Shown here piece after piece: positions 26,363-35,283 of a stretch of DNA of 40,221 nt. The DNA lies in assembly GCA_024330925.1 (NCBI GenBank), contig JANDJK010000015.1, forward strand, positions 1 to 40,221, given 5' to 3'. The first letter of the stretch is position 1. Every line of letters starts with the position of its first letter. The stretch comes from Nitrospira sp. GTDB taxonomy: Bacteria; Nitrospirota; Nitrospiria; Nitrospirales; Nitrospiraceae. The translations under genes and the position numbers were made by a program. Below the pieces are notes generated by a model, which worked only from the letters and a program-made list of their open reading frames with translations, was not told the DNA's origin and made no database searches.

Positions 26363-26779
26363 TTACGGAGCAGGAGAGGTCTCGCCGAGCTTGGTGAGAG
26401 CGGTTCGTTTGCTGAGATGAAATGTGCCGCCTTTTGGGGCAGGGGCTGAATCTCCTCCCCTTCGATCGTACCACCAGGTGCCGTCACCTTCCGTGTAGTC
26501 ATCGGACAGCACGACCCTGAATCCTCCTTCCCGATCGTTTTCCTTCTGATACCACTTGCCGACCCACGTACGGCCGTTGAGCCGACTGGTTTCGAATCGT
26601 CCATCTTGATCGGGATATGTCCCGTGTCCTTTTTCATCAAGCCGAAACACAATAACTGCGCCGTCTTCGTACTCCCACTTCCCAGCCAAGACAGGCTGGT
26701 CTTCAGGTAATGAGCCGTCATGATTCAACGGCTGGTGGACACAGGCTGTGACAAGAGGGATCGCAACAAAGGTACCCAC
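26363..26779 (-). CDS. Probable lipoprotein with a likely frameshift in its signal peptide
   Basis: The readable frame gives 138 residues from a GTG at 26779, with a lipobox VTAC (Cys13) but a signal only 12 residues long, no charged N-terminus and no ribosome site. An ATG at 26814 in the neighbouring frame reads MKRERKTLLSSVW. One extra G in the GGG run at 26775-26777 would join the two into a normal lipoprotein signal ending GTFVAIPLVTAC. I therefore suspect a one-base deletion, either real or an assembly error. The mature part (GKWEYEDGAVIVFRLDEKGH and several WYxx segments) is beta-rich and unassigned. It follows the aminotransferase gene closely. Confidence 0.6.
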   Translation of the reverse strand: MGTFVAIPLVTACVHQPLNHDGSLPEDQPVLAGKWEYEDGAVIVFRLDEKGHGTYPDQDGRFETSRLNGRTWVGKWYQKENDREGGFRVVLSDDYTEGDGTWWYDRRGGDSAPAPKGGTFHLSKRTALTKLGETSPAP

Positions 26780-26859
26780 ACAGAGGAAAGGAGCGTCTTC
26801 CTCTCACGTTTCATACTCTGAACCGAAAAAAGGGGCAAGCAATATGCTCTCTCGCTCAG

Positions 26860-28020
26860 CTACCACCTTACTCGCTTCAGGCGACGACAGGCCTCATCCA
26901 GCTCTTCGTCGGTCTTGGCGTAGCTGAAGCGGACAAAGCGTGCGCCTTCCGGTCCGGAGAAAAATGCCTCCCCCGGCACCCCCGCCACACCGGTTGCTTC
27001 CAAGAGAGCCATCGCGCGGGCCTTGCCAGTCGGGCCTGGCACCTTCGAGACATCCGCCAACACATAGTACGCGCCTTCGGGAATCAAGGGAGTCAACCCA
27101 GCCTCGGCCAACGCCTCACAGACCCGATCCCGCTTTTGCTGGTACGAGCGCGCAAGCTCTTGGTAGAAGTCACCGGGCAGCTCGATGACACCAGCGGCGA
27201 TCCCCATTTGAAGCGGAGCCGGAGCGCACACGTACAGCAGATCGTTGACCACGCCGATGGCCTGGGCCCATGGTCGAGCTGCCACACTATAACCGATGCG
27301 CCACCCTGTAACGCTAAAGGTTTTCGAATAGCCACCAATGGTGATCGTTCGCTCCGCCATCCCAGACAACGAGGCTATGCTCAGATGAGACCGCCCGTCA
27401 TAGAGAAAGTATTCATAGATTTCGTCAGAAAGCACGAAGAGGTCGTACTTCTTGGCAATGGTCGCAACCCTTTCCAGTTCATCTCGTGTCCACACTTTTC
27501 CAGAGGGATTGCCCGGCGAGTTGACCACCACCGCCTTCGTCTTTGCAGTCACGGCGTGTTCAAGTTGTGTCAACGTGAAGGTCCAAGCCGGAGACTCCAT
27601 CCTGACCGTAACCGGCACCGCTTCCACCGCCAACAACGCGCTCACGTGATATTGATAAAACGGCTCAAAGACGATGACCTCATCGCCTGGCTCCAACAAT
27701 GCCTCGCAGGCACAATGGAAGGCGCCGGTCGCTCCGGCGCTGACGACGATCTCCGTGTCCGGATCGGCCTGAATGCCGTTGTAACGGGCCAGTTTCTCGG
27801 CCAGCGCCTGGCGCAATTCCGGCAGACCGTCAAACCTCGTATAGACGTTTCGCCCCTCCCTGATAGCCCGTTGCGCCGCTTCCAACACCAACGGCGGCGC
27901 CGGCGTGTCACAGACTCCCTGAGCCATATTGATGCCCTTGACGTGTGCGCAGGCCTGCGTCATTGCCCGAATCTCGGACTGCGCAAGATCCGCCATCCTC
28001 CGACTGACCGCCCGTTTCAT
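26860..28020 (-). CDS. Class I/II aminotransferase
   Basis: This is a PLP-dependent fold-type I aminotransferase, 386 residues. The PLP lysine is Lys233 in GGYSKTFSVTGWRIGY. Asn171 in NSPGNPSGKV, Asp199 in LSDEIYEY and Arg241 fit the family, and VRFSYAKTDEELDEA holds the C-terminal substrate arginine. It is most like aspartate, methionine or kynurenine-type aminotransferases of the alanine/aspartate group. The exact substrate cannot be told from sequence. The ATG at 28020 has AAGGAG 9 bases upstream. The open frame continues 9 codons further but lacks a better site. msrA lies 64 bases upstream, and the lipoprotein gene lies just downstream. Confidence 0.92.
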   Translation of the reverse strand: MKRAVSRRMADLAQSEIRAMTQACAHVKGINMAQGVCDTPAPPLVLEAAQRAIREGRNVYTRFDGLPELRQALAEKLARYNGIQADPDTEIVVSAGATGAFHCACEALLEPGDEVIVFEPFYQYHVSALLAVEAVPVTVRMESPAWTFTLTQLEHAVTAKTKAVVVNSPGNPSGKVWTRDELERVATIAKKYDLFVLSDEIYEYFLYDGRSHLSIASLSGMAERTITIGGYSKTFSVTGWRIGYSVAARPWAQAIGVVNDLLYVCAPAPLQMGIAAGVIELPGDFYQELARSYQQKRDRVCEALAEAGLTPLIPEGAYYVLADVSKVPGPTGKARAMALLEATGVAGVPGEAFFSGPEGARFVRFSYAKTDEELDEACRRLKRVRW

Positions 28021-28084
28021 TGGTCTGTTCTCCTTGCTCTCAGGCACTCGTCGTCCTCCTCGCCCAATTCATGGGCACAGGCCG

Positions 28085-28714
28085 TTACGGCTTGCCCCAC
28101 AAAGTCTCTAGCCGCTGAGCCCGTCCGCAGCCGAGTTTGTAATACTTATAGCGGATCGGATTTTTTTTGTAATAATCCTGGTGTTCCTCCTCCGCCGGAT
28201 AGAATGTGGACGCCTTGACGATCTGGGTCACAATCGGTTGATTAAACCGTTTCGATCGTTCAAGCGCCGTCTTCGACTCCTCAGCCAGCCGCCGTTCTTC
28301 ATCGGTTCCAAAAAAGATGGCTGATCGATACTGCGTACCATGGTCACAGAACTGCCCGTTGGGCGTCAGGGGATCTACGTTATGCCAAAAAACATCGAGC
28401 AACGTTTGGTAGCTTACCTTGGCAGGATCATAGGTCACCTCCACCGACTCGGCATGGCCGGTCTTACCGCTGGACACTTGAGCATACGTTGGATTGGCAA
28501 CTGTGCCTCCCATGTAGCCCGAAACAACCGACAGCACGCCTTCCACAGCCTCGAACACTTCCTCCATGCACCAGAAACAGCCCCCCGCAAAATAGGCTTT
28601 CATCGGTTCCGCTGCTTGGGCAGTGCGGGGAGGGTGACAGAGCAAGACGCTCACCAGCATTCCGAACAGACCCCACACCATCACGTTACGTGTTCTCTGC
28701 CGTCTCGACTTCAT
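28085..28714 (-). CDS. msrA: Exported peptide-methionine (S)-S-oxide reductase MsrA
   Basis: MsrA reduces methionine S-sulfoxide in proteins. The catalytic motif GCFWCME has Cys46 as the likely nucleophile. GYMGGTVANPTYAQV, GHAESVEV, the substrate motif LFDVFWHNVDP-like LLDVFWHNVDPLTPN, and DHGTQYRSAIFF are all present. A late Cys in YKLGCGRAQR could resolve the disulfide. The N-terminus (RNVMVWGLFGMLVSVLLC, probable cut after TAQA near residue 34) is a signal peptide, so this copy acts in the periplasm. AAGGAGG is 9 bases before the ATG at 28714. It is the only msr gene in the window. Confidence 0.95.
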   Translation of the reverse strand: MKSRRQRTRNVMVWGLFGMLVSVLLCHPPRTAQAAEPMKAYFAGGCFWCMEEVFEAVEGVLSVVSGYMGGTVANPTYAQVSSGKTGHAESVEVTYDPAKVSYQTLLDVFWHNVDPLTPNGQFCDHGTQYRSAIFFGTDEERRLAEESKTALERSKRFNQPIVTQIVKASTFYPAEEEHQDYYKKNPIRYKYYKLGCGRAQRLETLWGKP

Positions 28715-28899
28715 CTCATCACCCTCCTTGTCCATGACGATATCCGCAGCAACCACTTGCTTTGCATCCCACCTTGATTCTCTAAACACCAATCGATTCG
28801 GTCAGCGGGCGAGAACGTACGGAAGGTGCCCGTGAGAGCACAACCGATCACCCAAGAAGCGGCTCTTTCATTGTGAGTGATACTATTTAAGAGTTATTT

Positions 28900-29442
28900 T
28901 TATGTGTAGAGACCGTCATAGCCGCTCATCGAAGCAGTCCCCAAACGGTCGCGGAGCGTTCCTAACCGCTTCATAATCAGCGCAATCGCCTCTTCCGGCG
29001 AATCGACGGCGCTCACCAGCCGTTTGCCCAGTTTTCGAAAGAACGCCTCCTCCTCGGCAGATGCCCCTACCAAAATGACCGGCCTTCCGGCTTTGACCGC
29101 TAAGGCCACTTCCGACACGGTGCCGGCCCCCGTCAAGCCACAGACCACAACCACGTGGCTGGTCAACACATTAATGTTATTGCGACCACTACCCATCTCC
29201 GTAATGATTGGTACATCGACATAGCGGGACACCCGGTCCTTAGCCGTCGGCAAGATGCCCACGGTGAGGCTCCCCCCCACCCTCTTGGCCCCTTCGCAAG
29301 CAGCATCCATCACACCAACATCCCGACCTCCCGTCAACACCACCCACCCCCGTCGTGCGATCAATTCGCCAAGCAATCTGGCATTTTCAAGATCCTTTTT
29401 TCTGGCGTTGGCCGGCCCCATCACCCCTACAATCACATACAT
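28900..29442 (-). CDS. LOG-like nucleotide-binding protein (TIGR00725 type)
   Basis: The 180-residue protein has the Rossmann-like fold of the LOG/DprA superfamily. MYVIVGVMGPANARKKD is followed by LTGGRDVGVMDAACEGAKR, then TVGILPT, MGSGRNNINVLTSHVVVVCG and GAGTVSEVALAVKAGRPVIL. The GxGT motif of LOG phosphoribohydrolases appears as GLTGAGT, without the PGG lead-in, so cytokinin-type lonely-guy activity is doubtful. The TIGR00725 group has no settled function. The ATG at 29442 has GGAGGG upstream. The frame runs 10 codons further, into the end of the TPR gene. 185 bases separate it from msrA. Confidence 0.85.
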   Translation of the reverse strand: MYVIVGVMGPANARKKDLENARLLGELIARRGWVVLTGGRDVGVMDAACEGAKRVGGSLTVGILPTAKDRVSRYVDVPIITEMGSGRNNINVLTSHVVVVCGLTGAGTVSEVALAVKAGRPVILVGASAEEEAFFRKLGKRLVSAVDSPEEAIALIMKRLGTLRDRLGTASMSGYDGLYT

Positions 29443-29468
29443 TGTCCCTCCTGCTCTGTCCTTGCCTC

Positions 29469-31148
29469 TCAAAAACGTGATCCCATACGTGGCACCTCAG
29501 CATAGGCCCACGCTGCCTTGAATCGACGCTCCACTTCGTCCGCTTCGTGGATCTTGCCTTGGGCACGTAGGCTTTGGACAAGCCCTTTTAGCGCCCATCC
29601 ATTGTGGGGGTTCTTGATCAAATCAGCTTGATAGACAGCCTCCGCTTCGCTAGGCTGGCCTGCCGCCAGTAAAACTGCTCCCAGATAATGACGAATGGGA
29701 ATCGGCCAGAGAGGCAGCGGAGAGGGTATATTGTCCTCGATGGCCAAGGCCTCCTTGAACTTCCCAATTGCTTGCCGATAGTTTCCCCATCGACTTGCAA
29801 TTTCTCCGGCCAACAGCCGTTCGGCAATGTTGAGCATGGCCCGTTCGATCTTGCCCTCCTCTGTTCGAACGTGCCCCACCTGCTTAGTTGCGGCGGACAA
29901 AATCACCCATTCCGCTTCCGCCTCTGGTAACCGGCCAGTAGCAGCCAAGGCCAGCCCCCGCCCCAGTCGCCAGATTCCATAATGCAGCCTAACCTCTTTG
30001 CCGGGAGCTGGTTCACGCAGCAGTTCATTCCATTGACCGAACCGAATCATGGACCAGAGGGGAGCAGGCCGGTACCATTCCCTCCCTTGAGCCCGTTGCA
30101 CCTTGGTCTCCCCCAGCAAGGTCGTCAACTGCCGCGCGATCTTCAACGATTCAGCCTTGCGTCCTTCCATGAGCAAGGAGACCCACACCCCATAAAGATG
30201 GTGCACAGAGGAAGCGTCGGCATACTCCCCAGCCTCGATTCGCCTATTCAGAGCTTCTCGATCGACAAGAACAGTGGGAGCATTCCCTTCCGTCACCTCG
30301 TGATATCGCCCACGCCGCCTGTCGATGTGCACCGGCATGGGGATGGGCGAACTAGCGCCCAGCAGCATGGGTCTCGGCAACCGCTCGGTACATGTCACCG
30401 CCCGTTCTAGAAGGCGGGAAGCCTCCACGACATGAATGTTAGGAATGTAAGAATGGCAGCCCCCGGGATGATCGAGGAGTCGGACACAGACGGCCTCCAG
30501 TGTCGAGACAATTTCCTCCGTTTCTGCTGGTGGCTTTCCGGGCAGCATCCCTGAATCCCAGGGCCGAAGATGCATGAGCGCCGCAGCAAAGAGCACACCG
30601 GCATCGGAAGGGAAATCCCGCCAGAGTACCCCCTTGGCATTGGCATAGACGTGCTCCCCTGTCGTTCTCGCTCCCCTTTCTGAATCGTAATGGAGGCTAT
30701 GTAGGCTCAGTGCCTCGGCAGAGCGCCGTTCAACTTCGCGTGCATGAGCAAGCTGAGCACAAGATGGATATAGCATCTCCTCCCCCCTTCGTGCCCGCTC
30801 CTTACTCAAGAGCAGGTTGACGTTCGATTCCAAGACCAGAGCGATACTCCAAGCGGGCATAACGGCGGAACGATCACGCCTGGCAGCTTCTTCAAAGGTC
30901 TGCCCCATCCCCTCCTGGTTCAAGGCATAGACCAGTCGGAGCCCTTGATCAACAGGCTGTTGTGCTCGATCGGACATCGTGGTCATAGGATGGTGGAGAG
31001 TCCGCAGCGTGCTAGACAGCGGCACAGGGAAGTGACTAAGCCCTGAGAAGGCATCCAACACGGAAGAGGCTTCCCCTATCATGCCAGTCATGATCGAGAG
31101 GACCCAGGCGGCAAGCGCCCGCCCCGGATTCAGGGGAGCTTGCACCAT
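29469..31148 (-). CDS. Large TPR-domain protein, divergent family member
   Basis: The 559-residue protein appears to be a divergent member of a TPR family that I recall as widespread in soil and aquatic bacteria. Its segments resemble that family: AALMHLRPWDSGMLPGKP, then TEEIVSTLEAV, HVVEASRLLERAV, and HHLYGVWVSLLMEGRKAES. Clear TPR-like helices run from about 455 to 540. The usual HMPSHIYxRxGRY core here reads MPVHIDRRRGRY, and the conserved Asn/His-rich stretch is rearranged (HPGGCHSYIPNIH). The function is unknown. The first 25 residues are weakly hydrophobic (ALAAWVLSIMTGMIG) and could be a signal or anchor. No clear ribosome site precedes the ATG at 31148. The next gene starts 26 bases after its stop. 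Confidence 0.7.
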   Translation of the reverse strand: MVQAPLNPGRALAAWVLSIMTGMIGEASSVLDAFSGLSHFPVPLSSTLRTLHHPMTTMSDRAQQPVDQGLRLVYALNQEGMGQTFEEAARRDRSAVMPAWSIALVLESNVNLLLSKERARRGEEMLYPSCAQLAHAREVERRSAEALSLHSLHYDSERGARTTGEHVYANAKGVLWRDFPSDAGVLFAAALMHLRPWDSGMLPGKPPAETEEIVSTLEAVCVRLLDHPGGCHSYIPNIHVVEASRLLERAVTCTERLPRPMLLGASSPIPMPVHIDRRRGRYHEVTEGNAPTVLVDREALNRRIEAGEYADASSVHHLYGVWVSLLMEGRKAESLKIARQLTTLLGETKVQRAQGREWYRPAPLWSMIRFGQWNELLREPAPGKEVRLHYGIWRLGRGLALAATGRLPEAEAEWVILSAATKQVGHVRTEEGKIERAMLNIAERLLAGEIASRWGNYRQAIGKFKEALAIEDNIPSPLPLWPIPIRHYLGAVLLAAGQPSEAEAVYQADLIKNPHNGWALKGLVQSLRAQGKIHEADEVERRFKAAWAYAEVPRMGSRF

Positions 31149-31220
31149 AACGTCATAGGGCGAGGGACTGGTACGGAGAACGGCACCTCATACTCGACTA
31201 CTTGACTGATGGATAGGACG

Positions 31221-31988
31221 CTAGACGTTTAGTGGTAACCACAGGGACTCGTTCTTTGCTGCTGCCATCTTTTCCGCTTTTGGAGCTTTGGGCCGTCCCT
31301 GCCGACCTGACGGAGACTGGGCCGCTGGAGGACCACCCGGCCTCAACGAGACAGCGTGGGGATATGTCGTCTCGGTCAATTGTGCGATCATACGTTGTTG
31401 AGCCATCACAAGAGACCGTAACTCTTGGATCTGGGAGGCTAACCGCACAATGTCCTGTTGCTGCTGAAGAAGAAAGACGCGCAACTCGGCCACTTCTTCA
31501 GGCTGAACGACGGAACAGACCAAAGCAGGCTCGGCCGGAAGATTTGCCCCCGACGTTTCTTCGCCTTCCCCCCTCTCTCTCATCGAGTCAGACGTGTTGT
31601 TGTCATTCACCATGTTCCTCCCTTCCGCTTCAGCCCCTTGGCTTGTCTGTCCCACAACTGTTTCGCTTTCTGCTACGACATCGTGCAGGACATCATCCGG
31701 TCCTCCTCGACACTCGTTGTGCGATCCTTCTCTCGAAACGTGAGCTGGGTGAGGGATCGAGGAAGAAAGGAATCGTTGGGCAATCAAACGGCCCAAGGAG
31801 ATCACCGCCTTGCCAAGCCGCTCTCCCAACGGTCGTGTGCCAGAACGAACTGCCTCCATCTGATCAGGTGGGGGAATACGACGGATAACACAAAGTGGTT
31901 CGTCACTCGATCGGTGAGGCATCAGTCCGGCTCCGAATCGTTCGTATACTATCCAGCTCTCGTCCGCCTCTTCGTGTGAGACGGCCAT
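31221..31988 (-). CDS. Coiled-coil protein of unknown function
   Basis: I do not recognise this gene. The 255-residue product has a clear coiled coil at about 163-206 (EEVAELRVFLLQQQQ, DIVRLASQIQELR, QQRMIAQLTE). A disordered Pro/Gly/Lys tail ending near KNESLWLPLNV follows. The N-terminal half (about 1-125) is basic and Arg-rich with no domain. An ATG at 31613 with GGGAGG three bases upstream has the better ribosome site and would give a 130-residue protein made only of the linker and coiled coil. It lies between tldE and the TPR gene on the same strand, 105 bases after tldE, so a link to either neighbour is possible. Confidence 0.6.
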   Translation of the reverse strand: MAVSHEEADESWIVYERFGAGLMPHRSSDEPLCVIRRIPPPDQMEAVRSGTRPLGERLGKAVISLGRLIAQRFLSSSIPHPAHVSREGSHNECRGGPDDVLHDVVAESETVVGQTSQGAEAEGRNMVNDNNTSDSMRERGEGEETSGANLPAEPALVCSVVQPEEVAELRVFLLQQQQDIVRLASQIQELRSLVMAQQRMIAQLTETTYPHAVSLRPGGPPAAQSPSGRQGRPKAPKAEKMAAAKNESLWLPLNV

Positions 31989-32093
31989 TCCAACTTGGCG
32001 GTATCACCGACCAGATGTTGTGTCTACTCCTGCTCGACGGAAGAGTCAATGGTTGGATCACGGATCGGCATGCCAGTGTTGACCGCCCTTCTC

Positions 32094-33482
32094 CTACCAT
32101 CGAGTGACGCTCGAAAAGTGGAAACGCGGCAGGGCCATAGCCGGCGCCAACATCTTGCGCGTCTCCGGCGAAACCGCTTCCAAGGGGACCGTCGCAGCAT
32201 CGATATTCCGAAACACCCTTAAGGGACTATCATGGAAGCGAAAATTTTTCACCGGGCACACAATATGGCCGTTCTCGACCAGAAACGTTCCATCTCGCGT
32301 CATGCCAGTTAATGTCAGATCGCGATGATTGACGGAACGGATATACCAGAAGTTTGTCACCAGAATGGCCCGGTCGATCTGCTTAACCAAGTCGCCGATC
32401 GTTCCGCACAACGAGCCCTGGACAGAGAGGATCGGCGCTTCCAACGTGGGCATCTCCTTGATCCCCCAAGCTTGGGCAGTGAAGCGGTCATAAGCGAGGT
32501 GCTGTAAACAGCCGGCATCGATCCACGTAGACGGCCCACTCGGCAACCCTTCTTGAGTGAACCCCACACCGAGCAGATCGGGATGCCCAGGATCATTGCT
32601 TAAGGTAAGACGCTTGTCCATAAGGGGTTTGCCCACCTGTCCAGCTACCGGGCTAGTCCCCTTCTCATAGGACTTGGCATCAAGGGCTTGGATAAGCCAG
32701 CACCAGAGTCCTGCCACCGCAGCCGGTTCAAGGATGACCGGGTACTCGCCGGGGGGCAATTCCCTGGCGTCGCGGCTCCGCTTGGCTTTATCAATAGCCA
32801 CGAGGGTCCGCTCCTGGATCCTCAGATGATCGATCGACCGGTGAGAAGCAGCGCTCCATCCGGTCCCCATCGAGCCGGTTCTGATCGAGTCGGCCCCTGT
32901 GATAGTAGTCACGTCGCCGGCGTGCACTGTGATGCTAAACTCCGCCTCGGTTCTCGTTTCATAACCGAACAGACCATTGTCTGCCGCGATACCTATCGAA
33001 GCGACCGATGACGACACAATCCCAGCCCCCATCAGGTTTTCCATGCGGCAGAGGCCAATGGCCTCGTTTGCATACTCAAGGCGACGGGTCGGGCCAGCAG
33101 CAATCGTTTCCGCCCGTGCTGTTTCCCTGAGGGGAAACTGGCAGGGGGTCGGCGGTGGGAGATGTTCAAGATCCTCTGGGGCCACCCGGGCAATGCGCTC
33201 AGCTCGCGCCACCATGTTCTGAACAGCACCGGCGCTAAAATCCGTTGTGGAGGCTGTGCCATGTCGATACCCAAACGACACCGTCACAGTCAAACGACTG
33301 CACCGCCGATCAACATGGTGAATCACCTGATTGTTGGCGAACCGCGTAGTGCCAGACTGTTCATCTTGGAGAGTCACCACGGTATGGTCGCCCGTCGAAC
33401 GGGCGAGGATCACATCGACCAAAAAACGAAACTCCTCTCGGCTTGTCATCTTGAACCACGGCTTTGCAAAGGGCTGGCTCAC
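32094..33482 (-). CDS. tldE: TldE/PmbA-type metalloprotease partner subunit
   Basis: TldE (PmbA) forms a heterodimer with TldD that degrades or matures short modified peptides. In the pair TldD holds the metal site and TldE lacks it, and indeed no HExxxH motif is seen here. The 462-residue protein has an N-terminal domain with TVVTLQDEQSGTTRFANNQ and a C-terminal barrel with KQIDRAILVTNFWYIRSVN, then TLTGMTRDGTFLVENGHI and FRFHDSPLRV. The GTG start at 33482 overlaps the tldD stop as GTGA, with GGGAGGGAAGGG just upstream, so the two are translationally coupled. An ATG at 33449 is less likely. Confidence 0.9.
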   Translation of the reverse strand: MSQPFAKPWFKMTSREEFRFLVDVILARSTGDHTVVTLQDEQSGTTRFANNQVIHHVDRRCSRLTVTVSFGYRHGTASTTDFSAGAVQNMVARAERIARVAPEDLEHLPPPTPCQFPLRETARAETIAAGPTRRLEYANEAIGLCRMENLMGAGIVSSSVASIGIAADNGLFGYETRTEAEFSITVHAGDVTTITGADSIRTGSMGTGWSAASHRSIDHLRIQERTLVAIDKAKRSRDARELPPGEYPVILEPAAVAGLWCWLIQALDAKSYEKGTSPVAGQVGKPLMDKRLTLSNDPGHPDLLGVGFTQEGLPSGPSTWIDAGCLQHLAYDRFTAQAWGIKEMPTLEAPILSVQGSLCGTIGDLVKQIDRAILVTNFWYIRSVNHRDLTLTGMTRDGTFLVENGHIVCPVKNFRFHDSPLRVFRNIDAATVPLEAVSPETRKMLAPAMALPRFHFSSVTRW

Positions 33483-34936
33483 AGTCCCTTCCCTCCCCTG
33501 ATCACGTGAACTCGCCGAAACAACGCCGGTGACGCGGCGTGCGTCATCCAACCGGACTGAACCGGCTGTCCCTTGCCACAGGTGATAAACCCATACCGAT
33601 GTCGATGAGACCAATCTGCCACACCGTCACACTTACCCCAAAACTCCGGAGTGATGCCGTGATAGATCACGTCGCGCACCATGTGCGAGCGCCGTCCATT
33701 TTCGATCAGCCAGAAGGCGTCACCGCCAAATTGAAAGTTGTATCGATATTGATCGATGCTGTAGGAGCCCTGGCCTTCAATGTAAATCCCACGCTTGACA
33801 TCCGCAATCAGTTGGTCCAGCGAAGCAGTGCCAGGCACAAGTCCGATGTTAGCAATCCGGACAATCGGGATACTCCCCCACCCGTCAGCCCGATTCGACC
33901 CCCGCGACCGTGAGTCCCCAATCTTGGGTGCCACCTCGCGACTCGTTGAATAGCCGACGAAGATCCCCTCGCGGACTATATCCCACCGCTGGCACTGCAC
34001 TCCGTCATCATCATAGCCAGTGGCTGCCAAGGTGCCAGGCTCCGTGTTATCTGCTACAAGGGTGACATGGGGGGAACCAAATTGAAAGGTGCCCAGCTTA
34101 TCCGGCGTGAGAAAGGTCGTACCAGCGTAATTGGCTTCGTATCCGAGGGCACGATCCAATTCCGTTGAATGACCGCATGATTCGTGAATGGTCAGTGACA
34201 AATGTTCTGGATCAAGAACGAGATCATAGATGCCGTCCTCAACGGCCGGCGCACGAGCCTTTTCCACAGCTTCTCGTGCCACACGAGCCGCCTCTTCTGG
34301 CCAACAGGTCTCTTCGATCAATTCATAGCCTTGGCGAAGATACGGGAGATGAAACGAGCGGGTAGCACACCGCCCTTCGAAGACGGCTGTGGCGCTTATC
34401 GAGCCGTTCACAGCCAAGAGATCGAAATCCAACACCGTCCCTTCTGTGGATTGGAATCGTTTGCGATCGCGACACCACCAAAGTTCAGCAGTGCTTCGGA
34501 CAATGTTCGCCCTCTGGTGTACTACTTCCATCGTTTCCTGAAGCAGGCTAGCCTTCCGCTCCAACGGGACCACCTGAGGGTCGATCTGAAAAGACGTGGC
34601 CACCCGATCGCGATGAACCGGTTCTTCGGCCAACCGCACCTTCTCGGTAGCAACCGACGCTGCCTGCTTGGCAAGCTCCACAGCTAGATCCGCCACCCGG
34701 GGAACGTCCTCCAGTGACAGCACCGAACTGGCAGCAAACCCCCAAGCACCACGATAAAGGACCCGAACGCCAAACCCGCTGTCTTCATCGTTGTCAACTG
34801 ATGCGATACGACGATCTTCGCCTCTCATGTGCTCGATGACGCGGCGTTGGAGGCGAATGTCACCATACTCGGCACCGGCCCGACGAACACGAGTCAGCGC
34901 GAGGTCGGCCAATTCTTCCCAGCTCGGAGCACCCAC
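33479..34936 (-). CDS. tldD: TldD-type zinc metalloprotease
   Basis: This is the catalytic subunit of the TldD/TldE heterodimer. The zinc motif HESCGH has His251, Glu252 and His256, and the third ligand Cys453 lies in YGFITCGKGQP. The spacing closely follows E. coli TldD. The 485-residue length is normal. GTG at 34936 starts the protein, with GAGGAT about 8 bases upstream. In enterobacteria the pair processes microcin B17 and the CcdA antitoxin, but in most bacteria the natural substrate is unknown. No obvious RiPP precursor lies next to it. The coupled tldE follows by a 4-base overlap. Confidence 0.94.
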   Translation of the reverse strand: MGAPSWEELADLALTRVRRAGAEYGDIRLQRRVIEHMRGEDRRIASVDNDEDSGFGVRVLYRGAWGFAASSVLSLEDVPRVADLAVELAKQAASVATEKVRLAEEPVHRDRVATSFQIDPQVVPLERKASLLQETMEVVHQRANIVRSTAELWWCRDRKRFQSTEGTVLDFDLLAVNGSISATAVFEGRCATRSFHLPYLRQGYELIEETCWPEEAARVAREAVEKARAPAVEDGIYDLVLDPEHLSLTIHESCGHSTELDRALGYEANYAGTTFLTPDKLGTFQFGSPHVTLVADNTEPGTLAATGYDDDGVQCQRWDIVREGIFVGYSTSREVAPKIGDSRSRGSNRADGWGSIPIVRIANIGLVPGTASLDQLIADVKRGIYIEGQGSYSIDQYRYNFQFGGDAFWLIENGRRSHMVRDVIYHGITPEFWGKCDGVADWSHRHRYGFITCGKGQPVQSGWMTHAASPALFRRVHVIRGGKGL

Positions 34937-35283
34937 GTGATATCCTCGTCAAGCCACTGCTGGCGGTTATCACATCATCAGAACAAGAACACTGGCTCAG
35001 TATACCAAGTCTCCTCCTCATAGGAAGACAGACGGAGGGGGCACACCCAGCCACCGTACTGAACACCATCAGAGAGAGGGGTAGGACTTGCGAGCAGCGG
35101 CTGCCTCCCCCTTCAGTAGAGAGCTAGAAAGCACCGCGGGCTGCGCAAGGGAGATACCAACAGAGCAATTGTGACAGGGAACACCGCAACCGATGGAACT
35201 TGCCTCACTCCATCACAGGCGACTCACTCAAAATGGCCTCCACCACGCAGGACCAACTCAGAAACGAAACCGGAAAACCGCTC
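34937..35283 (-). promoter_or_regulatory. 347-base gap between hpnR and tldD with an extended -10 promoter
   Basis: On the minus strand TTGGTATACT (34999-35008) is an extended -10 element with TATACT at 34999-35004. The -35 region is poor. Transcription would begin near 34992, leaving about 56 bases of leader before tldD. The rest of the gap (35010-35283) holds no gene or T-tailed hairpin that I can see. Confidence 0.5.

Noticed and set aside
21995..28855. 12-base repeat ACCGATCACCCA at two places
   Set aside because: A match this short is expected by chance in 40 kb.
31232..31979. Plus-strand frames opposite the coiled-coil gene
   Set aside because: Low stop density at high GC. No start site, no family, and the minus frame has a coiled coil.
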